Below are positions 47,123 through 55,508 of a stretch of 64,000 nt of DNA, in pieces (positions within the stretch are counted from its first letter, which is position 1; each line of letters begins with the position of its first letter). The notes beneath the pieces are model-generated. The model saw only the letters and a program-made list of their open reading frames with translations. It ran no database searches and was not told where the DNA came from. Made by a program: the position numbers and the translations under genes. This stretch comes from an uncultured Odoribacter sp. (GTDB lineage Bacteria; Bacteroidota; Bacteroidia; Bacteroidales; Marinifilaceae): positions 105,030-169,029 of the forward strand of contig CAJURM010000006.1 of the NCBI GenBank assembly GCA_910589025.1, written 5' to 3'.

Positions 47123-47127
47123 CGGCA

Positions 47128-47412
47128 CGACACCCCAAGGAGCGTTTGGGAAATGCGGAAATTTTAATACATTTGCTCCGTTGTTAGACTTGTTTAACAA
47201 CGGACATATTGTTTTAAAAAGCGTTTAGTTCTATCCTGTAACTGAAATCTCGACAATTTCAATCTCGCATGGAAGACGATACAAACGCTCTCGTTTGCCA
47301 TATATACCCCATGGTTATATATTCCGGCAAGCGTGGGGTGTCGTTTTATCGCGAGATGGGAAGTCGAGATCCTCAGTTACGATAAATCTAACAGATCCCA
47401 CGCTTTCTTTTT
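47128..47412 (+). ncRNA. candidate structured RNA 2
   Basis: A larger relative of the element at 13644-13838. A 9-bp hairpin (47178-47186 with 47195-47203), then helix P1a (47238-47244 with 47374-47380) and P1b (47247-47254 with 47363-47370) around an AA/CCT internal loop. Inside are ATCTCGC/GCGAGAT (47262-47268 with 47351-47357), CAAACG/CGTTTG and an ATATA-rich hairpin. The core motif GCGTGGG (47331-47337) pairs with CCCACGC (47397-47403) in the tail, then TTTCTTTTTTT. A 5' segment (47128-47137) is also complementary to 47334-47343. The next gene starts 55 bases downstream, so it could instead be a leader. Family not recognised. Confidence 0.6.
47145..47175 (+). promoter_or_regulatory. consensus promoter, downstream option for candidate RNA 2
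   Basis: TTTG (47145-47148), exactly 19 bases, TACATTTG (47168-47175): perfect match to both Bacteroidetes elements. Start near 47181 would cut into the first hairpin. Confidence 0.5.
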
Positions 47413-47466
47413 TTCTATCAACCGACCTTCCGGGAATCTGAGGTGCTAAATAACGAAGTAACTGCT

Positions 47467-49260
47467 ATGAAACGATTGCTTTCTTTATTGATGGCGTTGT
47501 CACTCACCCTTTTTATCCGTTGCGGTAGTGATGACAAAGGCATCGACAATCCGGATGAACCGGTCAACCCCGAAGACGTGACCTTGGAAATCTCCACCAC
47601 AGACCTCTTATTTGAAGCCCAAGGCGGCGAAAAGGAATTCACCATCACCTGCAACACCGGCTGGACCATCACAAACGAAAGTGCCTGGTGTACCACCAAC
47701 GCAACTTCCGGCAACGGAAACAGGACGGTAACCGTCACCGCCTCCGCCTCCTCCGAAACGGCGGACCGCAACACCAACCTCACCGTGAAAGCCGGAGGAA
47801 AAACCCAGATAGTGACCGTCACCCAAAAACATGCAAATGCACTGATTCTAAGCAAAAACAAATTCGACCTCCCGCAGGAAGGCGGCGACATCACCATCGA
47901 AATCAAAGCAGGCATCGAATACCAGACCGACATCCCGGAAGAATTCCGCTCCTGGATACGCCGCACGACGACAAGAGCCGCCGAAAGCCAAAGCATCAGC
48001 TTCACCATCGAAGCCAACGAAGAAGCCGACAAAAGGACCGGATACATCCTCTTCAGCGGAAACGCGCAGAAAGACACCGTCTTCATCTATCAGGCTCCCA
48101 AGAACCAATTGGTACTCACTGAAGACACCTATACCATTCCGACAGAAGGTGCGGAAATCACCGTTGAATTAAAAACCAACATCGACTACGACGTGCAAAT
48201 ACCCGGCGATGCCGCTTCATGGGTAAGCCTCATCACCACACGCGCCCTCCGCACAGACCGGCTGACCTTCCGCATCGAAGCCAACACCGGCGATGCCGAT
48301 CGCTCGGCTAAAATCGCCGTCAAAGACAAAAACAGCACCCTCTCGGACACCATCACCATCCTCCAGCCGATAGAACGGGCGGACATCATCTGGGAGACCG
48401 AACAGGACCTGCTCGACTTCAAAGCCGCCGGACACACCCGCATCCAGGGCAACATCATTGTCCGGGGCGAAGAACTGAAAACCTTGCAGAAATTAGACAA
48501 CCTGCTTACGGAAATCAACGGCTCCCTGACCTTGGAATGCTCTTCGCTAACCTCATTGGACGGTCTGTATAACTTGGCAAAAATAACGGAAAACCTCCTC
48601 ATTACTAACGGTAGCATGGTTTCTTTTGAAGGATTGAATAGCCTGAAAAGCATTGGAGGAGATTTTGAAATTGACGCTTCTTCTTCCTATTCTCTCACAG
48701 CCCTGGAATCCTTTGAAGGACTGGAAAACCTGCAAGCCATCGGAGGAAATTTTAAAGTGACTACTATTTCTTATTCTTCTTATTCTTTAACCTCCTTAGC
48801 TTCCTTTAAAGGATTGGGCAACCTCAAAAGCATCGGGGGAGATTTTGAAATTAACGCTAAGAATAATAATTCTCTCAAAGCCCTGGAATCCTTTGAAGGA
48901 CTGGAAAACCTGCAAGCCATCGGAGGAAATTTTAAAGTGACTACTATTTCTTATTCTTCAACCTCCTTAGCTTCCTTTAAAGGATTGAACAGCCTGAAAA
49001 GCATTGGAGGAAAAAATTTAGTCATAGACCATTGCCCTGCATTAAGCAACATCGATGACTTAAAAAATGTGGAAGCACTCGATGAGATTTCAATCACCGG
49101 TTGTCCAAAACTCTACGACTTTTGCATCCTCAAAAACGTCGTCCAAAACATGAGCGGCACCTTCTACGTAAACGGCAACGGCTACAACCCCACCAAAAAG
49201 CAACTCTTAGACGGCGCCTGCTCCCAAACCCCACCCGCCGACAACGATAACGACAACTAA
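47467..49260 (+). CDS. BACON-domain / leucine-rich lipoprotein
   Basis: 597 aa from ATG 47467 (MKRLLSLLMALSLTLFIRC, lipidated Cys19). Three BACON-type Ig-like domains follow (about 37-125, 130-215, 218-305; e.g. FTITCNTGWTITNESAWCTTN). The C-terminal half is a receptor-L/leucine-rich-type solenoid of repeats such as SFEGLENLQAIGGNF and SFKGLNSLKSIGG. Two 81-base stretches 180 bases apart are identical, so the solenoid grew recently. Surface binding of carbohydrate or host protein is the usual guess for BACON proteins, unproven here. Confidence 0.85.
   Translation: MKRLLSLLMALSLTLFIRCGSDDKGIDNPDEPVNPEDVTLEISTTDLLFEAQGGEKEFTITCNTGWTITNESAWCTTNATSGNGNRTVTVTASASSETADRNTNLTVKAGGKTQIVTVTQKHANALILSKNKFDLPQEGGDITIEIKAGIEYQTDIPEEFRSWIRRTTTRAAESQSISFTIEANEEADKRTGYILFSGNAQKDTVFIYQAPKNQLVLTEDTYTIPTEGAEITVELKTNIDYDVQIPGDAASWVSLITTRALRTDRLTFRIEANTGDADRSAKIAVKDKNSTLSDTITILQPIERADIIWETEQDLLDFKAAGHTRIQGNIIVRGEELKTLQKLDNLLTEINGSLTLECSSLTSLDGLYNLAKITENLLITNGSMVSFEGLNSLKSIGGDFEIDASSSYSLTALESFEGLENLQAIGGNFKVTTISYSSYSLTSLASFKGLGNLKSIGGDFEINAKNNNSLKALESFEGLENLQAIGGNFKVTTISYSSTSLASFKGLNSLKSIGGKNLVIDHCPALSNIDDLKNVEALDEISITGCPKLYDFCILKNVVQNMSGTFYVNGNGYNPTKKQLLDGACSQTPPADNDNDN
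48699..48959. repeat. tandem repeat inside the BACON/leucine-rich gene
   Basis: 48699-48779 and 48879-48959 are identical (81 bases, period 180). The intervening sequence is also similar, with an indel of about 9 bases (TATTCTTCT) after the first copy. Confidence 0.9.
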
Positions 49261-49270
49261 CCCATCCCAC

Positions 49271-49298
49271 CCTCTCCCGTCCTCAAAGACGGGAGAGG
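49271..49298 (+). terminator. CTCTCCCGTC hairpin, copy 1
   Basis: 11-bp stem (49271-49281 with 49288-49298), loop CTCAAA, followed by CTAAA not U-rich. The core with loop and tail recurs at 49897-49926. Confidence 0.55.
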
Positions 49299-49341
49299 CT
49301 AAACAACAATTTAAAACATACAATTTCTAAAACTCTAAAAA

Positions 49342-49875
49342 ATGAAACACTTTTATTTAATGCTATTGGGCATCCTGCTCGGTTTGAACGCCATCTCTCA
49401 AATAAACATTGCCGAACCCGACTTCGTGGGCGAAGTCCTTGCGGTTTTAGACAACAACACGGCTCTCCCTTTGGAAAAAGTCAACGTACAGGTCAAAATC
49501 ACCGACCAATTGATGGGTCCGACCAAAAAACTATACGTACCGGGCAAATCGTCACCCGTCAGATTAAAACAAGGGAAAATCCAGTTAATCGTTCGCGCCG
49601 TGGACAACAACACCGACCCCATGTCCATCATCCGCATCTTCACCCTTACCGGCAACAAAACCCGCAAAGCCATCATGGCAAAACAAAACGAACTCACCGG
49701 CAAAGTCTCCTACAACCAATACAAATACGTCGCCTTCAGCGGGAAAAAATACGGCACCAGCTCCTACCTGCTGACCATCCCCGCCATCGCCCCCGGCGAA
49801 TACGGCATCACCGTCAACAACCCCAACACCGTCGACGAAAAAATGTTCATCGTCTCCTGCTTCGGCGTGAACTGA
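49342..49875 (+). CDS. secreted hypothetical protein, 177 aa
   Basis: Signal peptide about 1-19 (MKHFYLMLLGILLGLNAIS). The rest is beta-rich (VLAVLDNNTALPLEKVNVQVKITD, YLLTIPAIAPGEYGITVNNPN). No family recognised. It lies between two copies of the same hairpin repeat, on the same strand as the BACON gene. Confidence 0.6.
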   Translation: MKHFYLMLLGILLGLNAISQINIAEPDFVGEVLAVLDNNTALPLEKVNVQVKITDQLMGPTKKLYVPGKSSPVRLKQGKIQLIVRAVDNNTDPMSIIRIFTLTGNKTRKAIMAKQNELTGKVSYNQYKYVAFSGKKYGTSSYLLTIPAIAPGEYGITVNNPNTVDEKMFIVSCFGVN

Positions 49876-49896
49876 ATTGCCCTGAAAAATCCCGCT

Positions 49897-49922
49897 CTCT
49901 CCCGTCCTCAAAGACGGGAGAG
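49897..49922 (+). terminator. CTCTCCCGTC hairpin, copy 2
   Basis: 10-bp stem (49897-49906 with 49913-49922), loop CTCAAA, then GCTAAA as in copy 1. Confidence 0.55.
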
Positions 49923-49949
49923 GCTAAAACCAACAAAATACCTTTAAGC

Positions 49950-50708
49950 ATGAGCATCGCATTATGTTACGACAAGACAAAAGACAAATTATATATCGGT
50001 TCCGAGATAGGAAACAATGTTTTATTTGTATCTCATGAAGAAAAAGGCTACAACCATAACCGACCCCAATTCCCCGTTCCTGAAACAAATTTCAGTATAA
50101 AAATTGAAAGCAATTTTAAATATGGTAATCGTGCTTACTTACGAGCTTCTATGTGGTACAATAATATTCCCCTCTTTAATTTTCAAAATTGGCTGAATTG
50201 TCTTAATTGCAAGTTGCTTTATTTTAAAGTTGAACCGACACCTGAACATTGGGAGGAATTATTTACCAAAATCATAGAAATATACAAATATCGTGATTCT
50301 TGGAATTATAATAGCATTTTTAATGGTCTTAATGCCCTCAATGACGCATTATCACATCCTGAAGAAATTACAGTCTGTAATAGTCCATGGCTTAATCCCC
50401 AAACCCCTTGGAAAGAACCATTAAGCATATTGCATCTTACCCGAAAATTTTGTGAATTATTAGATAATTTGGAAACTTTGAAATTAAACGAAGTCAACCT
50501 CTTTAAAGAAATATTAAATTCCATTTGCATAAAAATCATGCCATTAATAATAACAACCTATAAACACCTCATTCAGAAACAACAAAACGAAGAAGAAGCC
50601 AGCCACAACATTACGACATACATAAGTGGTTTCGATGAAAAATTTGACACCCTTTGCAGCTATTTGAAACACACAAACCAACTCCGTCTATTTTTCACTA
50701 ATTTATAA
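49950..50708 (+). CDS. hypothetical protein, 252 aa, cassette gene 1
   Basis: First of four AT-rich genes in tight order. N-terminus MSIALCYDKTKDKLYIGSEIG with a beta-rich first third; later part helical (FCELLDNLETLKLNEVNLFKEIL). No signal peptide or membrane helix. No family recognised. Stop is 6 bases before the next gene. Confidence 0.6.
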   Translation: MSIALCYDKTKDKLYIGSEIGNNVLFVSHEEKGYNHNRPQFPVPETNFSIKIESNFKYGNRAYLRASMWYNNIPLFNFQNWLNCLNCKLLYFKVEPTPEHWEELFTKIIEIYKYRDSWNYNSIFNGLNALNDALSHPEEITVCNSPWLNPQTPWKEPLSILHLTRKFCELLDNLETLKLNEVNLFKEILNSICIKIMPLIITTYKHLIQKQQNEEEASHNITTYISGFDEKFDTLCSYLKHTNQLRLFFTNL

Positions 50709-50714
50709 ATCGCC

Positions 50715-51236
50715 ATGCCCCAGACAACCACCTACAACGTAAGCGTAAAATACATTACTATGACAGAATCGCTTTATAAACGTCAAAAAAGATGTGTCAA
50801 ACTCAAACAAAAAATTACAGGCTTTAAACAAAATGCCTCCAATGAATACATTGAAACCGAGGTCGATTACTTCAATATCCCGTTTGACTCCCTTGTAAAG
50901 CAGTGCCTTGACAACATTGAAGGTTTTGCTGTCTTGTATCGCAAAAAAGAAGAAGAGGCAACACAAAATAATTCCACAGGCATCGAAACAGCACTCCTAA
51001 GCACACTCCTTCAGAATGCAGACCTCACAATCGAACGCACAAAACACTTTGCCGGAGAAGAATATACCTCTTACAGTGGCGAAACCTCCATTTGCCAGCA
51101 CGATTATTACACAACAATCATCACCTCCATCAAAATTTCACCCCCCATGCAACAACTTCTTGATAAAGCAATCCACAAAATTGAAGTTTGCAACAAAAAC
51201 ATTACTGCAAACACACAAAACAAACATACGGTATAA
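50715..51236 (+). CDS. hypothetical protein, 173 aa, cassette gene 2
   Basis: Soluble, Lys/Glu-rich, MPQTTTYNVSVKYITMTESLY at the start, central YIETEVDYFNIPFDSLVKQCLDNIEGF. No family recognised. Starts 6 bases after gene 1. Confidence 0.6.
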   Translation: MPQTTTYNVSVKYITMTESLYKRQKRCVKLKQKITGFKQNASNEYIETEVDYFNIPFDSLVKQCLDNIEGFAVLYRKKEEEATQNNSTGIETALLSTLLQNADLTIERTKHFAGEEYTSYSGETSICQHDYYTTIITSIKISPPMQQLLDKAIHKIEVCNKNITANTQNKHTV

Positions 51237-51271
51237 CATTTCCAAATACGGAAAAAGAAAGAACCCCTCTT

Positions 51272-51775
51272 ATGAAAGATGATTCTTCATTCAAAAACAT
51301 TATCCGAAAGTTAATAGCAAACGGATGCAAACGCATTACGGACATTCATGTTAAAAACGTCAATTATACTGCAAAGGACAACTACATTATGGTGTTGTTC
51401 ACATTGTCCGAACCCATTTGCACTTACCAGCAGAAGCAAGACGGAAGCTACGGTTTAGACAGAACAAACATTCTATATACAAGCCTAACTGCTATTGTCC
51501 ATACACTTTTAGAAGATGAATACATAGGTTGGATGTCAAACCCTTTAATACATAACCCGGAATATTTAAACCTGATATTGAACGGAGCACAGATTGACAT
51601 TTTACAACAGGAAGTCCCTGCAAATACAGAATATAAAAATCCATTCGGCAACCACAACCAGGAAAGTGTAGTCTTTGACCACAACATAATTATCAACCAT
51701 GTACTTGGATTTAAACTCAGTCAAACCGGAGAACTGATGGCAGATAAGTTCGTCGACAAACTACTGGGGGGATAA
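51272..51775 (+). CDS. hypothetical protein, 167 aa, cassette gene 3
   Basis: Start at ATG 51272 (MKDDSSFKNIIRKLIANGC); the longer open frame from 51188 overlaps gene 2. Alternating strands and helices, VNYTAKDNYIMVLFTLSEPICTYQQKQ, ending in FVDKLLGG. No family recognised. Confidence 0.6.
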   Translation: MKDDSSFKNIIRKLIANGCKRITDIHVKNVNYTAKDNYIMVLFTLSEPICTYQQKQDGSYGLDRTNILYTSLTAIVHTLLEDEYIGWMSNPLIHNPEYLNLILNGAQIDILQQEVPANTEYKNPFGNHNQESVVFDHNIIINHVLGFKLSQTGELMADKFVDKLLGG

Positions 51776-51819
51776 TAGGTGTAAGCATATAAACGATTGT
51801 CAGATAAAACAACGGAATA

Positions 51820-54450
51820 ATGAATCAAGCTGAGAACATGTCAACAATTGAAATTGAACAACGTTATTATGCAGAATTAAAAAGACATCCGCTCTTTTTT
51901 ATACACAAAAACGAAAACTACCCTAAATATTCACCCGACCCTTGGACAATAAACGACAAACGCATTCTTCCATATATTTCAGCAGATATATCCCAACGCT
52001 CCCATGAACTTGTCATTGTAGAAACAAACCAAAATATTCTCCCCCAGTCTGAGCATGACACAATCAAACTTCCTATTCATCGTTTCTCAGAAAACAATAT
52101 AAATGATTGGAGCATTGTATTCAATAGCTATCTTGCAAGAATGCATGACAGTTCTGATAAATATAGTTTTATCGCTCTATTATGGTGCATAAATCAATAC
52201 CTACCCGAAAGCACCATAATAAAAACTATCCGCCAATATGATTTAAAAATACAACCTTGTCTTACACATATATTAAAAGAAATCGCTGTTTGTCTTTCCG
52301 TCCCGAAACAACAAATTTTACAAAATATATTAACTCAATTTGATATAGATTATAACATTTACACCCCCCAAACACTCCTTGATGCTTTAAGTGTTATTGT
52401 CCCAGATTTGAATTACTTGACGTCAGATTACAATCTGTTTGATGCCATAGATACTATTTTTAACGAGTATACGAATGATTACAACCCGTTTGAAGGTGAC
52501 AACCTCTTACTTTCATTACATGTTTGGCTCTCGGATTCGACCTTCTCTTTTACGGATTACGAAGGGTTAAAACGTTGGTTTGCGCTATTTTCAGACCGCC
52601 TAAAATTAAAGATAATAAAACGTTATTTTTACGATATCCACTTAGGTATTACTCTCTATGATGAAGAACTAATAAATTCATTTAAGAATAATCATTTTCA
52701 AAAATTTTCATATTTCAGATATTGCATAAAAAACCCTAATACTCCCATAAAACTGACGGTTCCATTGCTTTGTGACTGCATCACAACACTACTCCAAACA
52801 AAAGGTGAAACCCTACAAACTTTTAATGGGGTATTAGATATGGCTATAATAAACAGCGATAGGGTAGCCCCTAATATCGATGTAGGACTTAAAAACTTGC
52901 TACCTATTTGCAATGGAGGTGTAAAATATAATCATGAATTTGATGGATTTATATATTACGAATTCATCTATAATTTAAATGAAAAAAAATTACATCCCCA
53001 AACTCTTAAAGATGTCATCGGAAAACTTCTTAATAGATACGCGAAACAAAAATACGACTATATTTGTGAACATGACGGCTCTCTCCTTTCTGAATCCCAA
53101 ATTTTTGAGTGTAAAAAAAATAATCTCCAATGTTTAAAAATTCGGTATAATGATATTTGGAAAGTAAATGACCGCCAAAATATATCTATTCTGAGCTTGT
53201 TTTTAGTAAAAATACCACACGTTATCAATTACGATACTGAAATCAAATGGGAAGATATTTCCATCGATCTTTTCAAAGAAAATATAAAAAAATTAGCGGA
53301 ATCATGGGGAGAACATGTAGAGCATGGATATATTTTAAAAAAAATAGAAAACTCATGGCAAAAGGACATAATTGATATCTTTTATGACAAAACCTATATC
53401 CGTATCCATCCACGTAATGATGCCGTTTTAAATCCTATTTTTAATTTATTCGGATTTCCTGAAAATGACTACCAGAAAGAAACTCAAGAGTTAAAAGAAA
53501 GAATAATCCAGTCTTTAACTCGGGAATTAAAAACAAATATATCATCAGAAAATTACTTTGAAATACCATACGATTTCTCTCAATTAGAAGCACTAAAAAA
53601 ACTCTATTATTGTAATAATTCTAATAATAATGAAAGTATAAGAAAAGAACATGATGAATTTTTAGTTAGGTTCTATTCTCCCAAATATACCAAATTTTGT
53701 GCTCCCGAACTTTCTCCTCAACTCCATATTGCAACGAATTTATCCTATTTCTGGTGTCATGGGAAAGAATGCTTTTATAATAACCTTGAAAAACAAACAC
53801 TTGAAGCATCTCTTTCTTGGCAACAATATTCGTTGTTTCATATTTTAGAAATTTTAGGATATCCTAAATTACGCAAAACAGAAGCAGGAAATGAACCAGA
53901 CTCTATAATTCGTCAATTCATAGGTTTAGTTAATCGAGCACTTGCAAAATTTCAAAGATTAACATGCCGTAGTTGCGGGCATCTGATATTTATTCATAAA
54001 AATGGTAGCTTTAACAGATATAACTATTACTCATGTATTAATCCTGCCTGTTCTGAATACAAACGTCCTGTGTATTTGAATTATTGTTATCACTGTAAAA
54101 CTGGTTTGATAGATTCCCGCGACACAAAACAATGTCCTAACGGCTGGTATATATGTTCCAATTGCTTAGCATGCTGTGATGATGAACTATATTACAAACA
54201 AGCCCAACGATACGTATTAGCTAAAAAAACTATACCACTAAAACTTCAATCTAAAGCAGAACAAGGACATAATGATAAAGGAATCTTTTTTTGTCCCAAT
54301 TGTGGCTTACAAGTTTCTTTGAAAGACAAAAACTCCAATACATCCATATATCACTGCGATTCATGCAAAAAAGAATTTAATATCCCCCAATTAACAACAT
54401 GTTTTTTCAAAATAGAGCCATACAAGAAAGCGAGTAAGAAGAAAATATAA
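51820..54450 (+). CDS. large zinc-ribbon protein of unknown function, 876 aa, cassette gene 4
   Basis: The first ~700 residues are mixed helical with no motif I recognise. The C-terminal ~150 contain several CxxC pairs: CRSCGH (Cys716, Cys719) with CINPAC; YCYHC with CPNGWYICSNCLACC; FCPNCG with YHCDSC. That is about three zinc ribbons in a row, ending in a Lys-rich tail (KKASKKKI). Ribbons of this kind usually bind nucleic acid or protein. No helicase, nuclease or methylase motif is visible. Last gene of the cassette, 44 bases after gene 3. Confidence 0.6.
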   Translation: MNQAENMSTIEIEQRYYAELKRHPLFFIHKNENYPKYSPDPWTINDKRILPYISADISQRSHELVIVETNQNILPQSEHDTIKLPIHRFSENNINDWSIVFNSYLARMHDSSDKYSFIALLWCINQYLPESTIIKTIRQYDLKIQPCLTHILKEIAVCLSVPKQQILQNILTQFDIDYNIYTPQTLLDALSVIVPDLNYLTSDYNLFDAIDTIFNEYTNDYNPFEGDNLLLSLHVWLSDSTFSFTDYEGLKRWFALFSDRLKLKIIKRYFYDIHLGITLYDEELINSFKNNHFQKFSYFRYCIKNPNTPIKLTVPLLCDCITTLLQTKGETLQTFNGVLDMAIINSDRVAPNIDVGLKNLLPICNGGVKYNHEFDGFIYYEFIYNLNEKKLHPQTLKDVIGKLLNRYAKQKYDYICEHDGSLLSESQIFECKKNNLQCLKIRYNDIWKVNDRQNISILSLFLVKIPHVINYDTEIKWEDISIDLFKENIKKLAESWGEHVEHGYILKKIENSWQKDIIDIFYDKTYIRIHPRNDAVLNPIFNLFGFPENDYQKETQELKERIIQSLTRELKTNISSENYFEIPYDFSQLEALKKLYYCNNSNNNESIRKEHDEFLVRFYSPKYTKFCAPELSPQLHIATNLSYFWCHGKECFYNNLEKQTLEASLSWQQYSLFHILEILGYPKLRKTEAGNEPDSIIRQFIGLVNRALAKFQRLTCRSCGHLIFIHKNGSFNRYNYYSCINPACSEYKRPVYLNYCYHCKTGLIDSRDTKQCPNGWYICSNCLACCDDELYYKQAQRYVLAKKTIPLKLQSKAEQGHNDKGIFFCPNCGLQVSLKDKNSNTSIYHCDSCKKEFNIPQLTTCFFKIEPYKKASKKKI

Positions 54451-54480
54451 TCCCTCGAAAAAAGCAAAGGTAAATCTGGG

Positions 54481-54600
54481 GAAAGGCAGGGGTTGAACTA
54501 AGGTTGCACTATCGTTTTGCTATGGTTGGGCTAACACCGGATAGTCCAACCATAGCCACACTACGGCAGAACTATCGTACAAGGGCGGAGTTTCTATTGA
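54481..54600. repeat. hairpin-containing repeat-like element
   Basis: The 285 bases between 54451 and 54735 hold GCTATGGTTGG (54519-54529) and its exact complement (54546-54556) around a 16-base loop, set within further CTATnGTT-like units on both sides. An open frame of 76 codons overlaps it but looks spurious. Confidence 0.55.
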
Positions 54601-54643
54601 CTTCCTACGGAGTTACCCCGGAGCTTGTAATGCAACTCTCCCC

Positions 54644-54667
54644 TTTCAACCCTTCAACCTTTTCAAC
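54644..54667. repeat. 24-base TTTCAACCCTTCAACC-type repeat, copy 3
   Basis: Identical to 44724-44747 and 45326-45349, here just upstream of a -7 element. Confidence 0.85.
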
Positions 54668-54701
54668 ATTCAATCTTTACCCAAGTTCAAAATTAAATCC
54701 T

Positions 54702-54709
54702 TATATTTG
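54702..54709 (+). promoter_or_regulatory. -7 element for the macro-like gene
   Basis: TATATTTG, exact TAnnTTTG, 26 bases before the start at 54736. Confidence 0.5.
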
Positions 54710-54735
54710 TGAAGAACTTAATTTTCTGACGTAAA

Positions 54736-55197
54736 ATGTTCAAGTGGTTTGACAGCAATAAAGACAAACGGCATAATGATTCTACCGGAAAAGAAAAACA
54801 TGTCCCGACAAATCGTCCTGAAAGAGTAACCCCTGAATACATCAGAAGGTTATCCGATTCAGAAATCTTTGTTTTTGGCAGCAACCTGGCAGGTCATCAT
54901 GACGGCGGTGCTGCCCGAATTGCAAAGGAAGATTTCGGCACGATATACGGTCAAGGCGTTGGATTGCAAGGGAAAAGCTACGCCATCCCGACCATGCAGG
55001 GCGGTATTGACACGATAAAACCTTATGTAGACGAATTTATCGAATTTGCCCTATCCCACCGGGAATTGAAATTCCTCGTGACAAAAATAGGCTGCGGCAT
55101 TGCCGGCTTTTCCGTGTCTGAAATAGCCCCTCTGTTCCAAAAATGCACGGAAATTGAAAACGTTTATCTGCCCATTGAATTTTGGGAACAATATTAA
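54736..55197 (+). CDS. A1S_2505-type, macro-domain-like phage-associated protein
   Basis: 153 aa. After a basic ~35-residue lead, IFVFGSNLAGHHDGGAARIA, GQGVGLQGKSYAIPTMQGGI and VTKIGCGIAGFSVSEIAPLF match the A1S_2505-type proteins found in phage and bacterial accessory DNA; the pattern resembles a macro (ADP-ribose-binding) fold. Function unknown. Own -7 element; last gene of the accessory stretch before dusB. Confidence 0.65.
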   Translation: MFKWFDSNKDKRHNDSTGKEKHVPTNRPERVTPEYIRRLSDSEIFVFGSNLAGHHDGGAARIAKEDFGTIYGQGVGLQGKSYAIPTMQGGIDTIKPYVDEFIEFALSHRELKFLVTKIGCGIAGFSVSEIAPLFQKCTEIENVYLPIEFWEQY

Positions 55198-55198
55198 A

Positions 55199-55465
55199 TC
55201 ACATATCTTCCAACGAAAAACCTTCCAATGTAACCGAATACCCCGCCAATTCCTTTTTCAATGTATCGGCTTTGGCGGCAAGTAATTTCATATCTATTTT
55301 TTTCGGATTGCGATTAACCTCAGCAATCAAAGCGGTTCTTTCCAAATCATCCAATGCAATGAGGTCTATTTCATTTCCACCTTTACTGTCCCAATAACTG
55401 CCAATAGCGGTAACTCGCTTAGTAATTTCATCAGAACCCTCCCTTTTATTGTAATGACCATTAAA
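55199..55465 (-). pseudogene. remnant of a DUF234-type ATPase (C-terminal part only)
   Basis: The minus strand reads FNGHYNKREGSDEITKRV, IGSYWDSKGGNEIDLIALDD and KKIDMKLLAAKADTLKKEL before a stop at 55201-55199. GGNEIDLIA is the hallmark of the nuclease-like C-terminus of AAA ATPases with DUF234. No start or P-loop is present; a stop lies just upstream at 55466-55468. Only ~89 codons remain. Confidence 0.75.
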
Positions 55466-55508
55466 TTAATCGCCATTACAAAAATAATCATTTTTTCTTA
55501 ATCCGTCT

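Noticed and set aside
47438..48108. Long antisense open frames opposite the BACON gene
   Set aside because: The plus strand has a lipoprotein signal and three BACON-type repeats; the antisense frames have no such features.
54504..54734. 76-codon plus-strand open frame
   Set aside because: It reads through the CTATGGTTGG hairpin element and the 24-base repeat, has no recognisable protein pattern and overlaps the promoter of the next gene.
55182..55397. 71-codon plus-strand open frame after the macro-like gene
   Set aside because: The opposite strand carries clear DUF234-ATPase residues in the same bases, so this frame is a shadow.
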